NCBI GenBank assembly: GCA_034926635.1
Contig: JAYFQX010000012.1
Location: 48,754 to 112,753, forward strand
Direction: 5' to 3'
Source: Christensenella sp034926635
GTDB lineage: Bacteria; Bacillota; Clostridia; Christensenellales; Christensenellaceae
Length of the DNA stretch: 64,000 bases
The translations under genes and the position numbers were made by a program. Below, piece by piece: positions 1 to 8,717 of the stretch. The notes below the pieces were generated by a model. It was given only the letters and a program-made list of their open reading frames with translations, was not told where the DNA came from and ran no database searches. Positions within the stretch are counted from its first letter, which is position 1. Each line of letters starts with the position of its first letter.

Positions 1-1050
1 GCCCTTGACGTCCGGATAGTTTACAATGATCTGTCTGTCAAACCTGCCCGCACGCAGCAGCGCCGGGTCAAGGATATCCTTCCGGTTGGTCGCCGCCATC
101 ACGATAATGCCTTCGTTGACTTCAAACCCGTCCATCTCCACCAAAAGCTGGTTGAGCGTCTGCTCGCGTTCGTCATGACCGCCGCCGAGACCTGCGCCCC
201 TTTGGCGTCCTACCGCGTCGATCTCATCAATGAACACGATACACGGTGCGTTCTTCTTTGCATTTTCAAACAGGTCGCGCACACGCGAAGCGCCCACGCC
301 TACAAACATTTCTACAAAATCAGAACCACTGATCGAGAAGAAGGGAACCTTCGCTTCCCCTGCCACGGCCTTTGCCAGCAACGTTTTACCGCCGCCGGGA
401 GGTCCCACCAGCAGCACGCCTTTGGGAATACGCGCGCCAAGCTCCTTAAACTTCGCGGGATTTTTCAGGAACTGTACGATTTCCACCAGCTCCTCTTTTT
501 CTTCATCTGCGCCCGCAACATCCGCAAATGTTTTATTGGTTTCCCCGCCATCCGTCATCCTTGCTTTGCTCTTGCCAAACGACATTGCGCCGCCTGCGCC
601 GCCCGCGCCCTGTGCGCGTTTGATGATCACCATCCACAGCACCAGGAACAGTACGATCATAATCAGATATGGCAGGAACTGCAAAAACACGTTGGGTTCG
701 GGCGTGGGTACATAATTAAGGTTAAACCCATAATCGTCCGGATTCGTGCTTCCCGTTACCGCCGCCATGTCTTTATTGAACTGATCGATCGACGGAATCG
801 TGGTTGAAAAATCATATTCCTGTGGGAACGCTTCATCTGTAATCGCGGAATTTGTCGTCCTTCCCACCAATGTTCTATCCTGGATGGCGATATCTTTTAC
901 GTCAGACGACTGTACCTTCTCCAAAAACTGGTAGTACTGCAGCTCTTCCACCTGCGTCGCGCCGTTCGGATTCCCCAGGAACTGTGCCGCTATTATAATA
1001 ATGACAATAATCAGAATATAAATAAACGGTCCTCTGAAAAATTTTGCCAA
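1..1050 (-). CDS. ftsH: ATP-dependent zinc metalloprotease FtsH (N-terminal part, cut by the window edge)
   Basis: Membrane-anchored AAA+ protease that degrades misfolded membrane proteins and short-lived regulators. The 350 visible codons give an N-terminal membrane helix, an outside segment, a second helix near residue 120, then the AAA domain with Walker A GPPGGGKT (usual form GPPGTGKT), Walker B IVFIDEIDAVGRQRG, and the second region of homology ending AATNRKDILDPALLRAGRFDRQI. The HEXXH protease domain lies beyond position 1. A TTG start at 1050 is chosen because AAAGGAGG lies 6-7 bases upstream; an in-frame ATG at 1080 overlaps that ribosome-binding site and is less likely. It is the last gene of the tilS-hpt-ftsH group, a conserved Firmicutes order. 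Confidence 0.96.
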   Translation of the reverse strand, partial: MAKFFRGPFIYILIIVIIIIAAQFLGNPNGATQVEELQYYQFLEKVQSSDVKDIAIQDRTLVGRTTNSAITDEAFPQEYDFSTTIPSIDQFNKDMAAVTGSTNPDDYGFNLNYVPTPEPNVFLQFLPYLIMIVLFLVLWMVIIKRAQGAGGAGGAMSFGKSKARMTDGGETNKTFADVAGADEEKEELVEIVQFLKNPAKFKELGARIPKGVLLVGPPGGGKTLLAKAVAGEAKVPFFSISGSDFVEMFVGVGASRVRDLFENAKKNAPCIVFIDEIDAVGRQRGAGLGGGHDEREQTLNQLLVEMDGFEVNEGIIVMAATNRKDILDPALLRAGRFDRQIIVNYPDVKG

Positions 1051-1241
1051 ACTGCTATCCTCCTTTAAAGGCTTATCCATTATACCCCGGCCGCCTCGGG
1101 CATCCCTGCCCTGCGACCACGTTTTTATGGTGATGACCTGCGGGTCTTCTGCCCGCCTGCCTTTATAAGCTTATTCTCGCCGCTTGCCGCGGCATTCTTT
1201 TTATTTTTACCAACTTCCCCCACAGCGTAAACGCAGGGGGA

Positions 1242-1793
1242 TTATTTTTCATAGATCTCGCGCTTTAAAATCCCAACGGAATGATAATTCCGGTATTTTG
1301 CAGCGTAATCCAGCCCATACCCGACCACAAACTCATCCGGGATATCAAACCCGATATACTTCACCGGCACGTCCACCTCGCGCCTGTCGGGCTTGTTAAG
1401 CAAACAACAGATTTCAATGCTCTGCGGTTTTCTTCCCTGCAAAAGCTCCATCAGGTTGCAAAGCGTATGCCCGGAATCAATGATGTCCTCAATGATCAGC
1501 AGGTGTTTGCCGCGGATATCCTCCTGCATATCGTACTTGATCTGTACGCTGCCGGAAGACGTGCTGCTCTTTCCGTAGCTTGACACCGCCATAAAGTCGA
1601 TCTCCATCGGGATCGATATATTCCGCATCAAATCAGAGAAAAACACCACGCTGCCGCGCAGTATTCCGACCGCGATAAAATCTTTTCCCTCATAATCCTT
1701 GGATATCTGCTTTCCAAGCTCTTCCACACGGTTGCGGATCTGCTCTTTTGTCAAAAGCACGCTTCCGATATCCTGTTCCACATAATGCCCCAT
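1242..1793 (-). CDS. hpt: hypoxanthine phosphoribosyltransferase
   Basis: Purine salvage enzyme of the cytosol that converts hypoxanthine (and usually guanine) plus PRPP to IMP or GMP. The 183-residue protein has the PRPP-binding loop LLIIEDIIDSGHTL near residues 98-111, the N-terminal ILRGSVVFFSDL phosphate-loop segment, and the C-terminal FVVGYGLDYAAKYRN base-binding segment, all standard for this family and in the usual length range. Its ATG overlaps the tilS stop codon by one base (TAATG), so the two are probably translationally coupled. GGAAGGG precedes the start. Confidence 0.96.
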   Translation of the reverse strand: MGHYVEQDIGSVLLTKEQIRNRVEELGKQISKDYEGKDFIAVGILRGSVVFFSDLMRNISIPMEIDFMAVSSYGKSSTSSGSVQIKYDMQEDIRGKHLLIIEDIIDSGHTLCNLMELLQGRKPQSIEICCLLNKPDRREVDVPVKYIGFDIPDEFVVGYGLDYAAKYRNYHSVGILKREIYEK

Positions 1794-3178
1794 TACTGCC
1801 CTTCCTCCCGGTTTTTACTGTATTTCAGGCACAATACCTTTTTTGTCTGCGGGCTCACCCTGCAGCTGTCGTCTATACAAAACCCAATGACCCAAAGCAC
1901 GCGGCTCCCATCCGCTAAAAGCGGCGCTGCGTCGCGCTGTTCGCGCGGAAGCTTTTTGTCGATAAAGTAATCCTTTAATTTTTTTGTGCCCGGCGCGCCC
2001 AGCGGATGGATCACGTCGCCCGTCTGCCGCGTCCGCAGCGTCAAAAACCGCGGCAGCCTGTCCGCATCAAGATACGCGCAGAACGGGTCTGCATTGGCAT
2101 AATCACACGCCGCCGCTTCTATGCAGGTAATCCGGCTTCCGTCCGGCAGGACGTTATCCGCTGTAAAATCAAACGGCTGGCAAAAGCTCCTGTCTTTTTC
2201 CCGTCCGGCAAAACCGATCAGCAGCTTTTCATATTCCACCTGCGCATACAGGTGTCGGGAAAGGCTTGTGCGCGTCCCTGTCTTTTTGCGCTGCGCCAGC
2301 TTAATTACGTCGCTGACGTGGATCCTTTCAATATCCTGCTTGATATGCAGCTTTGCGCAGGCAAGCCGCACCAGCCGCCGCCGGATCGCTTCGGGCTGTT
2401 TTAAAAACGCGGGCAGGCTGAATTCCACTCTGCCGTTCCGGCAAGCCGCGCAAGCCGGAAATTCCTTTTCCGCGATCCCGCAAAGATATTCCGCGTCGCA
2501 AGCCGCAACCTCGCTCAGGCGACTCAAAGCCCCCACCGCATCCGGGTTGATCTTTTCCCTGATCTGCGGCATCAGCACGTTACGCACAAAGTTCCTTGTA
2601 TGCTCGTTTTCCGCGTTTGTGCAGTCCGTCACATACGAAACGCCTTTTTCTTCCAGATAGGCAAGAATACGCTTCTTATCCACGCATAAAAGCGGACGAA
2701 TATACCGTCCCCACTTTGCATGGATCCCAATGAGCCCATCCATCCCGCTGCCACGCAGGATGTGCATCAGCACGCTTTCCGCATGATCGTCCAAATGATG
2801 CGCCGTGGCGATCACATCCGCTTCGCCCGCATCCAGCAGAGCGTTAAAATACTCTTCCCGTGCACGCTTTGCCGCGGTTTCCTCGCTCATGCCCCACTCC
2901 TTTGCCAGAAGCGGCACATCTGCCGCACTCATATAAAAGGGAATATTGCGCTGTGCGCAGAAATCCGCTACAAAATCAGCATCCCTGCGCGACTGTTCCC
3001 CACGGATCCCGTGTTCAAAGTGCACGCAGACAACAGAACAAAAAAGAGACGGGGCGATTGCACAAAGACAAACCAGAAGCGCCATAGAATCAGCCCCTCC
3101 GGATACGGCAACGCCGATCGTCTGTCCCTCACAGGCCAGATTATTCTCTTTGATAAAATCCCGCACACTCTTTTCCAT
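1793..3178 (-). CDS. tilS: tRNA(Ile)-lysidine synthase
   Basis: Converts the wobble cytidine of the CAU-anticodon tRNA-Ile to lysidine, using ATP and lysine. The 461-residue protein opens with the PP-loop ATP-binding motif GVAVSGGADSMALLVCL (about residues 22-38), has the family segment HHLDDHAESVLMHILRG (about 127-143), and ends with the TilS C-terminal domain (TRQTGDVIHPLG, then LKDYFIDKKLPREQRD). It is the first gene of the tilS-hpt-ftsH group. A plausible sigma-A promoter lies just upstream (3200-3228). Confidence 0.95.
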   Translation of the reverse strand: MEKSVRDFIKENNLACEGQTIGVAVSGGADSMALLVCLCAIAPSLFCSVVCVHFEHGIRGEQSRRDADFVADFCAQRNIPFYMSAADVPLLAKEWGMSEETAAKRAREEYFNALLDAGEADVIATAHHLDDHAESVLMHILRGSGMDGLIGIHAKWGRYIRPLLCVDKKRILAYLEEKGVSYVTDCTNAENEHTRNFVRNVLMPQIREKINPDAVGALSRLSEVAACDAEYLCGIAEKEFPACAACRNGRVEFSLPAFLKQPEAIRRRLVRLACAKLHIKQDIERIHVSDVIKLAQRKKTGTRTSLSRHLYAQVEYEKLLIGFAGREKDRSFCQPFDFTADNVLPDGSRITCIEAAACDYANADPFCAYLDADRLPRFLTLRTRQTGDVIHPLGAPGTKKLKDYFIDKKLPREQRDAAPLLADGSRVLWVIGFCIDDSCRVSPQTKKVLCLKYSKNREEGQ

Positions 3179-3199
3179 ACTAAAATTTCCCTACTATAT

Positions 3200-3228
3200 A
3201 TAATATACTGTAAACAGAGACTCTGCAA
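3200..3228 (-). promoter_or_regulatory. predicted sigma-A promoter of tilS-hpt-ftsH
   Basis: On the minus strand TTGCAG (3223-3228) and TATTAT (3200-3205) are separated by exactly 17 bases, about 20 bases before the tilS start. The assignment rests on hexamer match and spacing only. Confidence 0.55.
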
Positions 3229-3381
3229 CCGTAATTCTTCGGGAAACCCTGATTCCATCACAAATATATTGTAATGCCTTCATGTGAACGCAAGATGAAT
3301 CACCGTCTCATTTTTATTCCATATCCATCAAAAATAGGTTATGATATAATGAATCAAAAAAACAGAAAAGGGATGACAGGA

Positions 3382-4866
3382 ATGGCAGAGCCAACGGTTC
3401 ATACGGCGGTCGGAACATTGAGAGGCAGGGAAACGGACGGCGTTCTTTCGTGGAAGGGCGTACCCTATGCGCACCCGCCGGTCGGCGCGCTGCGGCTAAA
3501 GCCCCCGGTGGTCCCTTTTTGCTGGGAAGGCGTGCGGCAGGCGGCACAATACGGTCCCTCCTGCCCGCAGGCAAGCCGTAAAAAACGGCTAACATCAGAA
3601 GACTGCCTGTACCTCAACATCTGGGCGCCCGCGGAAAAAAGCGAAAAATGTTGTCCCGTGCTGTTTTTTATCCATGGCGGTTCTTTTGCGGGCGGTTCCG
3701 GCAGCGATCCCGCCTATGACGGCGCGAACCTTGCGCGCACGGCAGGCGCGGTCGTCGTTACGGTCAATTACCGCGTCGGCAGTCTCGGCTTTCTCGATTT
3801 TTCGTTTCTAAGCGAAGAATTAAAACCCAATTGCGGTCTGCACGATGTCATCGGCGCGCTGCGGTGGGTTCGCAGCCATATTGCAGCGTTTGGCGGCGAC
3901 GCCGAAAACGTCACAGTGTTCGGTCAGTCCGCCGGCGGCACCATGACCGCCGCGCTCACCACTATTCCTGCCGCACAGGGGCTTTTTTCCAAAGCCATCG
4001 TCATGAGCGGTGGTCCCACGCTGCTGCAAAGCCGGGAAGAAGGACAAAAAACCGCGCGGCAATTTTTGGATTTTATGAAAATTAACGATGCGCGCACGCT
4101 GATGGAAATGCCCGCAGAAACGCTGACAGAAAAACAGGGCGCGTTCGCCTCGGCATGCGGTCTGGGTGCAGGCACCTTCCGCATCAGCGTAGACGGCACG
4201 CTGGTGGAAGATTACCCCATCCCCGCCGCCATGCAGGCTTCCCGCCCGTCTGTTCCCGTTTTGATGGGCACCACCAAAGAAGAGATGTCGTTTCTGCTGA
4301 TAAAGCCCGTTGCCAAAGTGCTTGACATCGACGGCATCATGAACGCAGGCGTCAGCCATGAGGATCAAAACAGCCTTCATGTAATTCCCGATACCTACCA
4401 AAGGCACTACGGAAAAAAGCGCGGTCTTTCCATGATGTATACGGATATGGTGTTCCGTATGGGCAACCTCTGGTTTGCCGAAGCCTACAGCCGAACCTCC
4501 GATATCTGGCTGTACCGTTTTGATTATGAAACCGCCGCCATGAAGGTGAGCGGGCTGCGCACCTTTCATTCGTGCGACATCCCGTTTGTGTTTGGAAATT
4601 TTAAAGCCGGTCTGGGCAAACTGGTTTTCCTGCTGACGTTCTCCATGAAAAAAGCGAAAAAAATATCGCGAGAGATCCAGCGCGATTTTATCACATTTGC
4701 AAAAACAGGCGTACTGCCATGGCAAAAATGCGCGGGAAGCGACGCGCTTGCCAAATGCTATCGAGAGGATTCCGTACTCGAGCCTCCCGTGCATCCCGAG
4801 ATCCACGAAAGCTATATGAAAACGCATTTTCGCAAAACCAGCTTCCAAAGCGGCAAGAAAAAATAA
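3382..4866 (+). CDS. type-B carboxylesterase / para-nitrobenzyl esterase family protein
   Basis: Alpha/beta-hydrolase of the carboxylesterase/cholinesterase family that hydrolyses ester bonds; the physiological substrate is unknown. The visible signature elements are the N-terminal GTLRGRETDGVLSWKGVPYA, the EDCLYLNIW motif, the oxyanion-hole segment HGGSFAGGSG, and the nucleophile elbow VTVFGQSAGG with the catalytic serine. The acidic and histidine residues should lie in the C-terminal half (for example TFHSCDIPFVFG). An ATG at 3382 fits the family N-terminus and has AAAAGGG upstream; the open frame extends back to 3274 without homology. There is no signal peptide, so it is probably cytosolic. 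It converges on the radical SAM gene. Confidence 0.88.
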   Translation: MAEPTVHTAVGTLRGRETDGVLSWKGVPYAHPPVGALRLKPPVVPFCWEGVRQAAQYGPSCPQASRKKRLTSEDCLYLNIWAPAEKSEKCCPVLFFIHGGSFAGGSGSDPAYDGANLARTAGAVVVTVNYRVGSLGFLDFSFLSEELKPNCGLHDVIGALRWVRSHIAAFGGDAENVTVFGQSAGGTMTAALTTIPAAQGLFSKAIVMSGGPTLLQSREEGQKTARQFLDFMKINDARTLMEMPAETLTEKQGAFASACGLGAGTFRISVDGTLVEDYPIPAAMQASRPSVPVLMGTTKEEMSFLLIKPVAKVLDIDGIMNAGVSHEDQNSLHVIPDTYQRHYGKKRGLSMMYTDMVFRMGNLWFAEAYSRTSDIWLYRFDYETAAMKVSGLRTFHSCDIPFVFGNFKAGLGKLVFLLTFSMKKAKKISREIQRDFITFAKTGVLPWQKCAGSDALAKCYREDSVLEPPVHPEIHESYMKTHFRKTSFQSGKKK

Positions 4867-4882
4867 CAAAGAAAAAAAGCGG

Positions 4883-5749
4883 CTATAACGCCCGAAACCA
4901 TTCTTTTTTAAAGCCGCCTTGCAAAAGCGCGGCTTCCAGTTTTTCCATCAAGGCTTCCCTGTCGCGGTTTAGCACTCCCGCAAGCGAAACATAATTGGAT
5001 GCGTGATTGGCACGGAATATACTTCCCTCACAGTCCATATGCGAGAGCATCACCAGCGTTTCCCGCGCAACCTCTTCGGGGGACAGCAGGGTGAACCTGC
5101 CCTCGCGGATCTCCTGCATCAGCGGCGTGCCTTCTTCCGGCAGCAGCGTCAGCAGCCCGATATAATCCGGGTGTATCGCGGATAAGGCTTCCGCCGTACG
5201 CACCGTGTGCTCGTGCCAGTTTTCTATGCCTCCCAGTCCGCTGATCGCCGTAACGGAAAGAGCAATTCCCGCCTCTTTCACGCGAAGTCCCGCCTCTATG
5301 ATTTGTTTTGCAGTCTCTCCTTTTTGCATCGAGGCAAGCACCCTGTCGCTGCCGGATTCCAGTCCCATATAAACCATGCCGAGACCAAGCCCGCAAAGCC
5401 GTCGAAGCTCTTCTTCCGTTTTATGCAGGATACTGCGCGGCGAGCCGTAAACCGCGACGCGGCTGCACGCCGGAAAACACACGGCGATATGCGATAAAAT
5501 TTCTTCCAGCGCCGCGGACGGCATAGCAAGCGCATCTCCATCCGCCAAAAAAATACGCCGCACACGCGCAAAACGATGCGACATCTCCGTCAGGTCATCA
5601 AGAACTTCCTGCAGCGGTCGGATACGGAATTCTTTTTCCTTATACATCCCGCAAAAAGCGCATTTGTTATGCGAGCAGCCGATCGTCGCCTGCACGATCA
5701 GGCTGTCTGCCTCGCTCGGCGGACGAAAAATCCTCCCGAAATACTGCAT
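4883..5749 (-). CDS. radical SAM protein (B12-independent, YgiQ/HemN-like family)
   Basis: The iron-sulfur ligand motif is GCSHNKCAFC near residue 27, a Cx4Cx2C spacing seen in one branch of uncharacterised radical SAM proteins. It is followed by family segments FLADGDALAMP, GLESGSDRVL and ISGLGGIENWHEHT, which are typical SAM-binding TIM-barrel strands. The reaction is unknown. The ATG at 5749 is preferred to the longer frame because it overlaps the stop codon of the upstream YitT gene (TGATG) and has AAAGGGGG eight bases upstream, implying coupled translation. The 288-residue length is normal for this group. Confidence 0.85.
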   Translation of the reverse strand: MQYFGRIFRPPSEADSLIVQATIGCSHNKCAFCGMYKEKEFRIRPLQEVLDDLTEMSHRFARVRRIFLADGDALAMPSAALEEILSHIAVCFPACSRVAVYGSPRSILHKTEEELRRLCGLGLGMVYMGLESGSDRVLASMQKGETAKQIIEAGLRVKEAGIALSVTAISGLGGIENWHEHTVRTAEALSAIHPDYIGLLTLLPEEGTPLMQEIREGRFTLLSPEEVARETLVMLSHMDCEGSIFRANHASNYVSLAGVLNRDREALMEKLEAALLQGGFKKEWFRAL

Positions 5750-6672
5750 CACGGTTTCCCCCTTTTTTTCTTTTGGGGCTTGCAATACGCTGTCGCCGCA
5801 GGATCAGTGTTCGGCTGGAAACCAACGCCGCGGATCTGCCCAGCCTCGCCCACGATAATAAAGGCTTTGGGATCTATTTTATAAACCAGGTGATACAGCC
5901 TTGAAACCTCCGGGCGGCGCACTGCGCACATCAGCATTTCCCCTTCTTTATCCGTATAGGCGCCGCGCGATTTTAAAGCTGTCACACCACGCTTCAGGCG
6001 GCACATGATTTCTTCCGCGATCTCATTGCTTTTGGTAGAAATAATAAACAGGATCTTCCCCGTTGCAACACTCGTGCCATAAAGCACCGCGTCGATCACC
6101 TTAGATTCGATAAAAATAATGATGATCGCATAAAGCGGGCTTTCCAGGTTGCCGTATACAAAGCCGGAACACGCCACGACGATAATATTGGTCAGCATAA
6201 TCATCCTAGCCATAGAGATATGCGGAAACCGCTTGCTTATAAGGTTTGCAACCAAATCGGTCCCGCCTGTTGTGCCTCCCCGCATCAAAATCAACGCCAG
6301 TCCGCCGCCGTAAAGCGCCCCGCCAAACACAATCGTGATCAACGGATCGCCCTGATAAACAGGCACAAGCCCCTGCGTCACATCGATCATCACAGACGAG
6401 ATCACCGTTGCCACGACGGTTTTTATGATAAACTCAAACCCGAACACAATAAATCCAAGGATAAAAAGCGGGATATTGAGTACCAGCACCATCGTACCGA
6501 TAGGCAGCTCAAACAAATGGTTCAGCATGGTCGCAATACCGGTCAAACCACCGGGGGCAATGTTATTAGGCGCAATAAACATGTTGACCGCGATCGCAAA
6601 AACAAGGCTGCCCAACACAAAAAAAATCAAATCAACTGCCATTGTTCTTATTTTAATACGCTGTTTTTCCAC
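5749..6672 (-). CDS. YitT family membrane protein (DUF161 + DUF2179)
   Basis: Integral membrane protein with about six predicted helices in residues 10-210, including the family segments NMFIAPNNIAPGGLTGIA and LILMRGGTTGGTDLVANLI, followed by a soluble C-terminal DUF2179 domain (IISTKSNEIAEEIMCRLKRGVT...). Family members are common in Firmicutes; transport or efflux roles are suspected, but no general substrate is established. It starts at GTG 6672 behind GGGAGG. It overlaps the radical SAM gene by one base, so the two form an operon. Confidence 0.88.
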   Translation of the reverse strand: MEKQRIKIRTMAVDLIFFVLGSLVFAIAVNMFIAPNNIAPGGLTGIATMLNHLFELPIGTMVLVLNIPLFILGFIVFGFEFIIKTVVATVISSVMIDVTQGLVPVYQGDPLITIVFGGALYGGGLALILMRGGTTGGTDLVANLISKRFPHISMARMIMLTNIIVVACSGFVYGNLESPLYAIIIIFIESKVIDAVLYGTSVATGKILFIISTKSNEIAEEIMCRLKRGVTALKSRGAYTDKEGEMLMCAVRRPEVSRLYHLVYKIDPKAFIIVGEAGQIRGVGFQPNTDPAATAYCKPQKKKRGKP

Positions 6673-6803
6673 TTCCTACCTCCCTTGCATGAACGTCCCG
6701 GTTTTCTGATATTATTTTACCACATTTTATGAGGCATTTTCGTAAAAATACTTCTTTCCTCTGGAAGAGGACATTTTTTTATCCGACGGTACAGAAAAAA
6801 ATA

Positions 6804-6832
6804 TTGCTTTTGTATTTTCCTTATGATATTAT
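6804..6832 (+). promoter_or_regulatory. predicted promoter of tRNA-Met
   Basis: TTGCTT (6804-6809) and TATTAT (6827-6832) with a 17-base spacer, ending 23 bases before the mature tRNA 5' end. Confidence 0.55.
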
Positions 6833-6855
6833 ATTGCAAGACAATTTAATCAAAT

Positions 6856-6932
6856 GGCGGCGTAGCTCAGCTGGCTAGAGTACTCGGTTCATACCCGATT
6901 GGTCATGTGTTCGAATCACATCGCCGCTACCA
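6856..6932 (+). tRNA. tRNA-Met (anticodon CAT, elongator type)
   Basis: A 77-base cloverleaf can be read directly: acceptor GGCGGCG pairing with CGCCGCT, D-arm GCTCAGCTGGCTAGAGT, anticodon loop TTCATAC with CAT, T-arm with GTTCGAATC, discriminator A and an encoded CCA. The anticodon stem lacks the GGG/CCC run of initiator tRNA and the acceptor end is paired, so this is the elongator. A CAT tRNA read as Ile by lysidine modification is possible in principle, but the GGCGGCG...CGCCGCT acceptor is the usual Met form. Confidence 0.93.
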
Positions 6933-6941
6933 AAACAAAAA

Positions 6942-6976
6942 CCACCCGTTGTACGGGTGGCTTTTGTTTTCTTAAC
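6942..6976 (+). terminator. bidirectional terminator between tRNA-Met and the VanZ/RDD gene
   Basis: A hairpin CCACCCGT-TGT-ACGGGTGG is followed by CTTTTGTTTTCTT on the plus strand. On the minus strand it is followed by TTTTTGTTTTGG, so it can also end the VanZ/RDD transcript. Confidence 0.8.
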
Positions 6977-7060
6977 GATCATAAATTCGAACACAGATGT
7001 GTTCAAGACCATGCAAGCCTTCGGCGATGCAATGATCAGCAAATCACATACTGCATCTTC

Positions 7061-8578
7061 TTATTGCAATTCTATTGTGCAGATGTTACGGTTCCCACTG
7101 TAATGAGTCTCAAATGCCAGCCGCAGACCACCGAGCACATGATAATAGTCATCTTCGGTTTGGGATCTTTTAACCTCGTCACCGACCGCGCTTAAAACAA
7201 GCGCCTTTCTAAAAGAACGGTTATCCAAAAGCAATTCATAAACCGCATCGTCAAGCCCCCCGTTTACCCATTCCAGCAACACGCCTTCAGATAACAGTCT
7301 TGCTTTTATTGCCGCTTTTCCCGAAAAGCTATTTTTGACAAGAGTTTCATAAATCACTTCGGATATGGAATCTATTTGCGAAAGGCTCAATACTCCCTTT
7401 GCGATCATACTGGTATGTCGCGCAACCTTTGCGTTATGCCTAAAATTAAGGTAAGTATGCGTTACGCTGTCATAAAACAGCATTTTGCCATGGGTTATTC
7501 CATTCAGCAGAAGCGTTAAGAAAAACCAAGCGTAAACTATTGTCCCAACAGCTCCCAAAGCAACCAGTATTCCCCTAAGGATACCGTTGCTGTCTGATGC
7601 AACAAGCATAAGGATCAAGATATACACCGGCATCAAAAGTATGCCAGTATAGGATAGTAGTGCTCGCACTACACATTGTCCTAGGTTTGGCGGACGTTTG
7701 CCTTGGGAGTACAGCGTAAGATTTGTCATGGCATAACCTAAGCTTTTCCCTTTTGCCAACCACATTATTACACCTCTATAAAGTATCATTAGAACTATGT
7801 ATATTCCTACAAGCAAGCAAATAATAGAAATTATATTATGTGAATCTATAATTTTTACAAACGTCGGAACCGCCAGAACGATTGGAAAAATAAGTAATAT
7901 TATAACAGCGTTATCTATTACGGCTGCAAAAATACGTCTTCCCAGCGATACCTCACAACCCAATTCCAAACGGTTGCTCGTTGCAATATCGGGTGAAGGC
8001 AGGACTTTTTTGAGCATGGGAACTATAAGCCAACCCAAAATGGCGCCAAAAGTGTTTAAGATCATATCATCAACGTCAAAAATTCGATACGGACGGGGAT
8101 AAATAAAGAACAGTCCCGAAAGCTGTGTCAGCTCAAAAAACAAACTTACTAAAAATCCTATCAAAATTGTTTTCTTTAAGCTGGTACTAAAGAGAAATCT
8201 CAAAAAGAATCCTAAGGGGATCAACAAAGCAATGTTAAAAAGCATTCCCCATAGTATCCCACCTGTAAACGCAGAAAACATCGTATCCGGTTGTGATATG
8301 CCGGAATTTTCTATAAAATCGACAATCCCGGCAAACGGCATTAGCTGCACATAGCCGCTTTTCATGCTTGCGACGCTTTCAATGGATGGAAATGGCAGCA
8401 TCGTTAAAAAGTACGCAGCCATACAATAGAAAACAAAAATATAAATATATGTGCATCTCTTGACGGAGATGTATTTGCTCCTTTTATATTGCATCATGAC
8501 ATAAGGTATTATTGTCACCAAGCCAATGTATGGAGCTGTTTGCAGCGCTATTGTAGCAGCATAAAATAATGTTGACAT
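7061..8578 (-). CDS. VanZ-like / RDD membrane protein with a soluble C-terminal domain
   Basis: The 505-residue protein has an N-terminal VanZ-like part (helices in about residues 1-190, with LMPFAGIVDFIE, FFLRFLF and a VDDMILNTFGAILGW segment), then an RDD domain (about 205-375, starting LGRRIFAAVIDNAVIILL), then about 110 soluble residues. The tail segment AIKARLLSEGVLLEWVNGG, with a final HYSGNRNICTIEL strand, resembles a shortened, degenerate GHKL ATPase fold; that is my inference. It is downstream of the SpoIIE-type phosphatase and STAS genes on the same strand, so it may be the membrane output or an adaptor of that module. The ribosome-binding site GGAAG is weak. No activity can be assigned. 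Confidence 0.75.
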   Translation of the reverse strand: MSTLFYAATIALQTAPYIGLVTIIPYVMMQYKRSKYISVKRCTYIYIFVFYCMAAYFLTMLPFPSIESVASMKSGYVQLMPFAGIVDFIENSGISQPDTMFSAFTGGILWGMLFNIALLIPLGFFLRFLFSTSLKKTILIGFLVSLFFELTQLSGLFFIYPRPYRIFDVDDMILNTFGAILGWLIVPMLKKVLPSPDIATSNRLELGCEVSLGRRIFAAVIDNAVIILLIFPIVLAVPTFVKIIDSHNIISIICLLVGIYIVLMILYRGVIMWLAKGKSLGYAMTNLTLYSQGKRPPNLGQCVVRALLSYTGILLMPVYILILMLVASDSNGILRGILVALGAVGTIVYAWFFLTLLLNGITHGKMLFYDSVTHTYLNFRHNAKVARHTSMIAKGVLSLSQIDSISEVIYETLVKNSFSGKAAIKARLLSEGVLLEWVNGGLDDAVYELLLDNRSFRKALVLSAVGDEVKRSQTEDDYYHVLGGLRLAFETHYSGNRNICTIELQ

Positions 8579-8717
8579 ATTATTACTTCCATTAGTTATT
8601 TAAGAGAATCAGGAGATATTGCAATGCCTAACCATATTATCTTTGCCCTTGGTCGGTACCCATTCAAACAATATTCCATCTTTTAATCACCCAGATTGTT
8701 ATGTAATGCTAAGAGAA

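Noticed and set aside
175..807. Open frames on the plus strand opposite ftsH
   Set aside because: They are antisense shadows of a clear FtsH reading frame, with no ribosome-binding site and no homology.
1206..1240. CCCCC...GGGGG inverted repeat between hpt and ftsH as a terminator
   Set aside because: The T-rich side is on the plus strand, where no gene ends; on the minus strand it would separate co-transcribed genes and lacks a T-run. Left unassigned.
3820..4869. 349-codon frame opposite the carboxylesterase
   Set aside because: Antisense shadow in a GC-rich gene; the sense frame has all esterase motifs.
6899..7195. 98-codon plus-strand frame starting inside tRNA-Met
   Set aside because: It overlaps the tRNA, its terminator and the VanZ/RDD gene end; not a protein gene.
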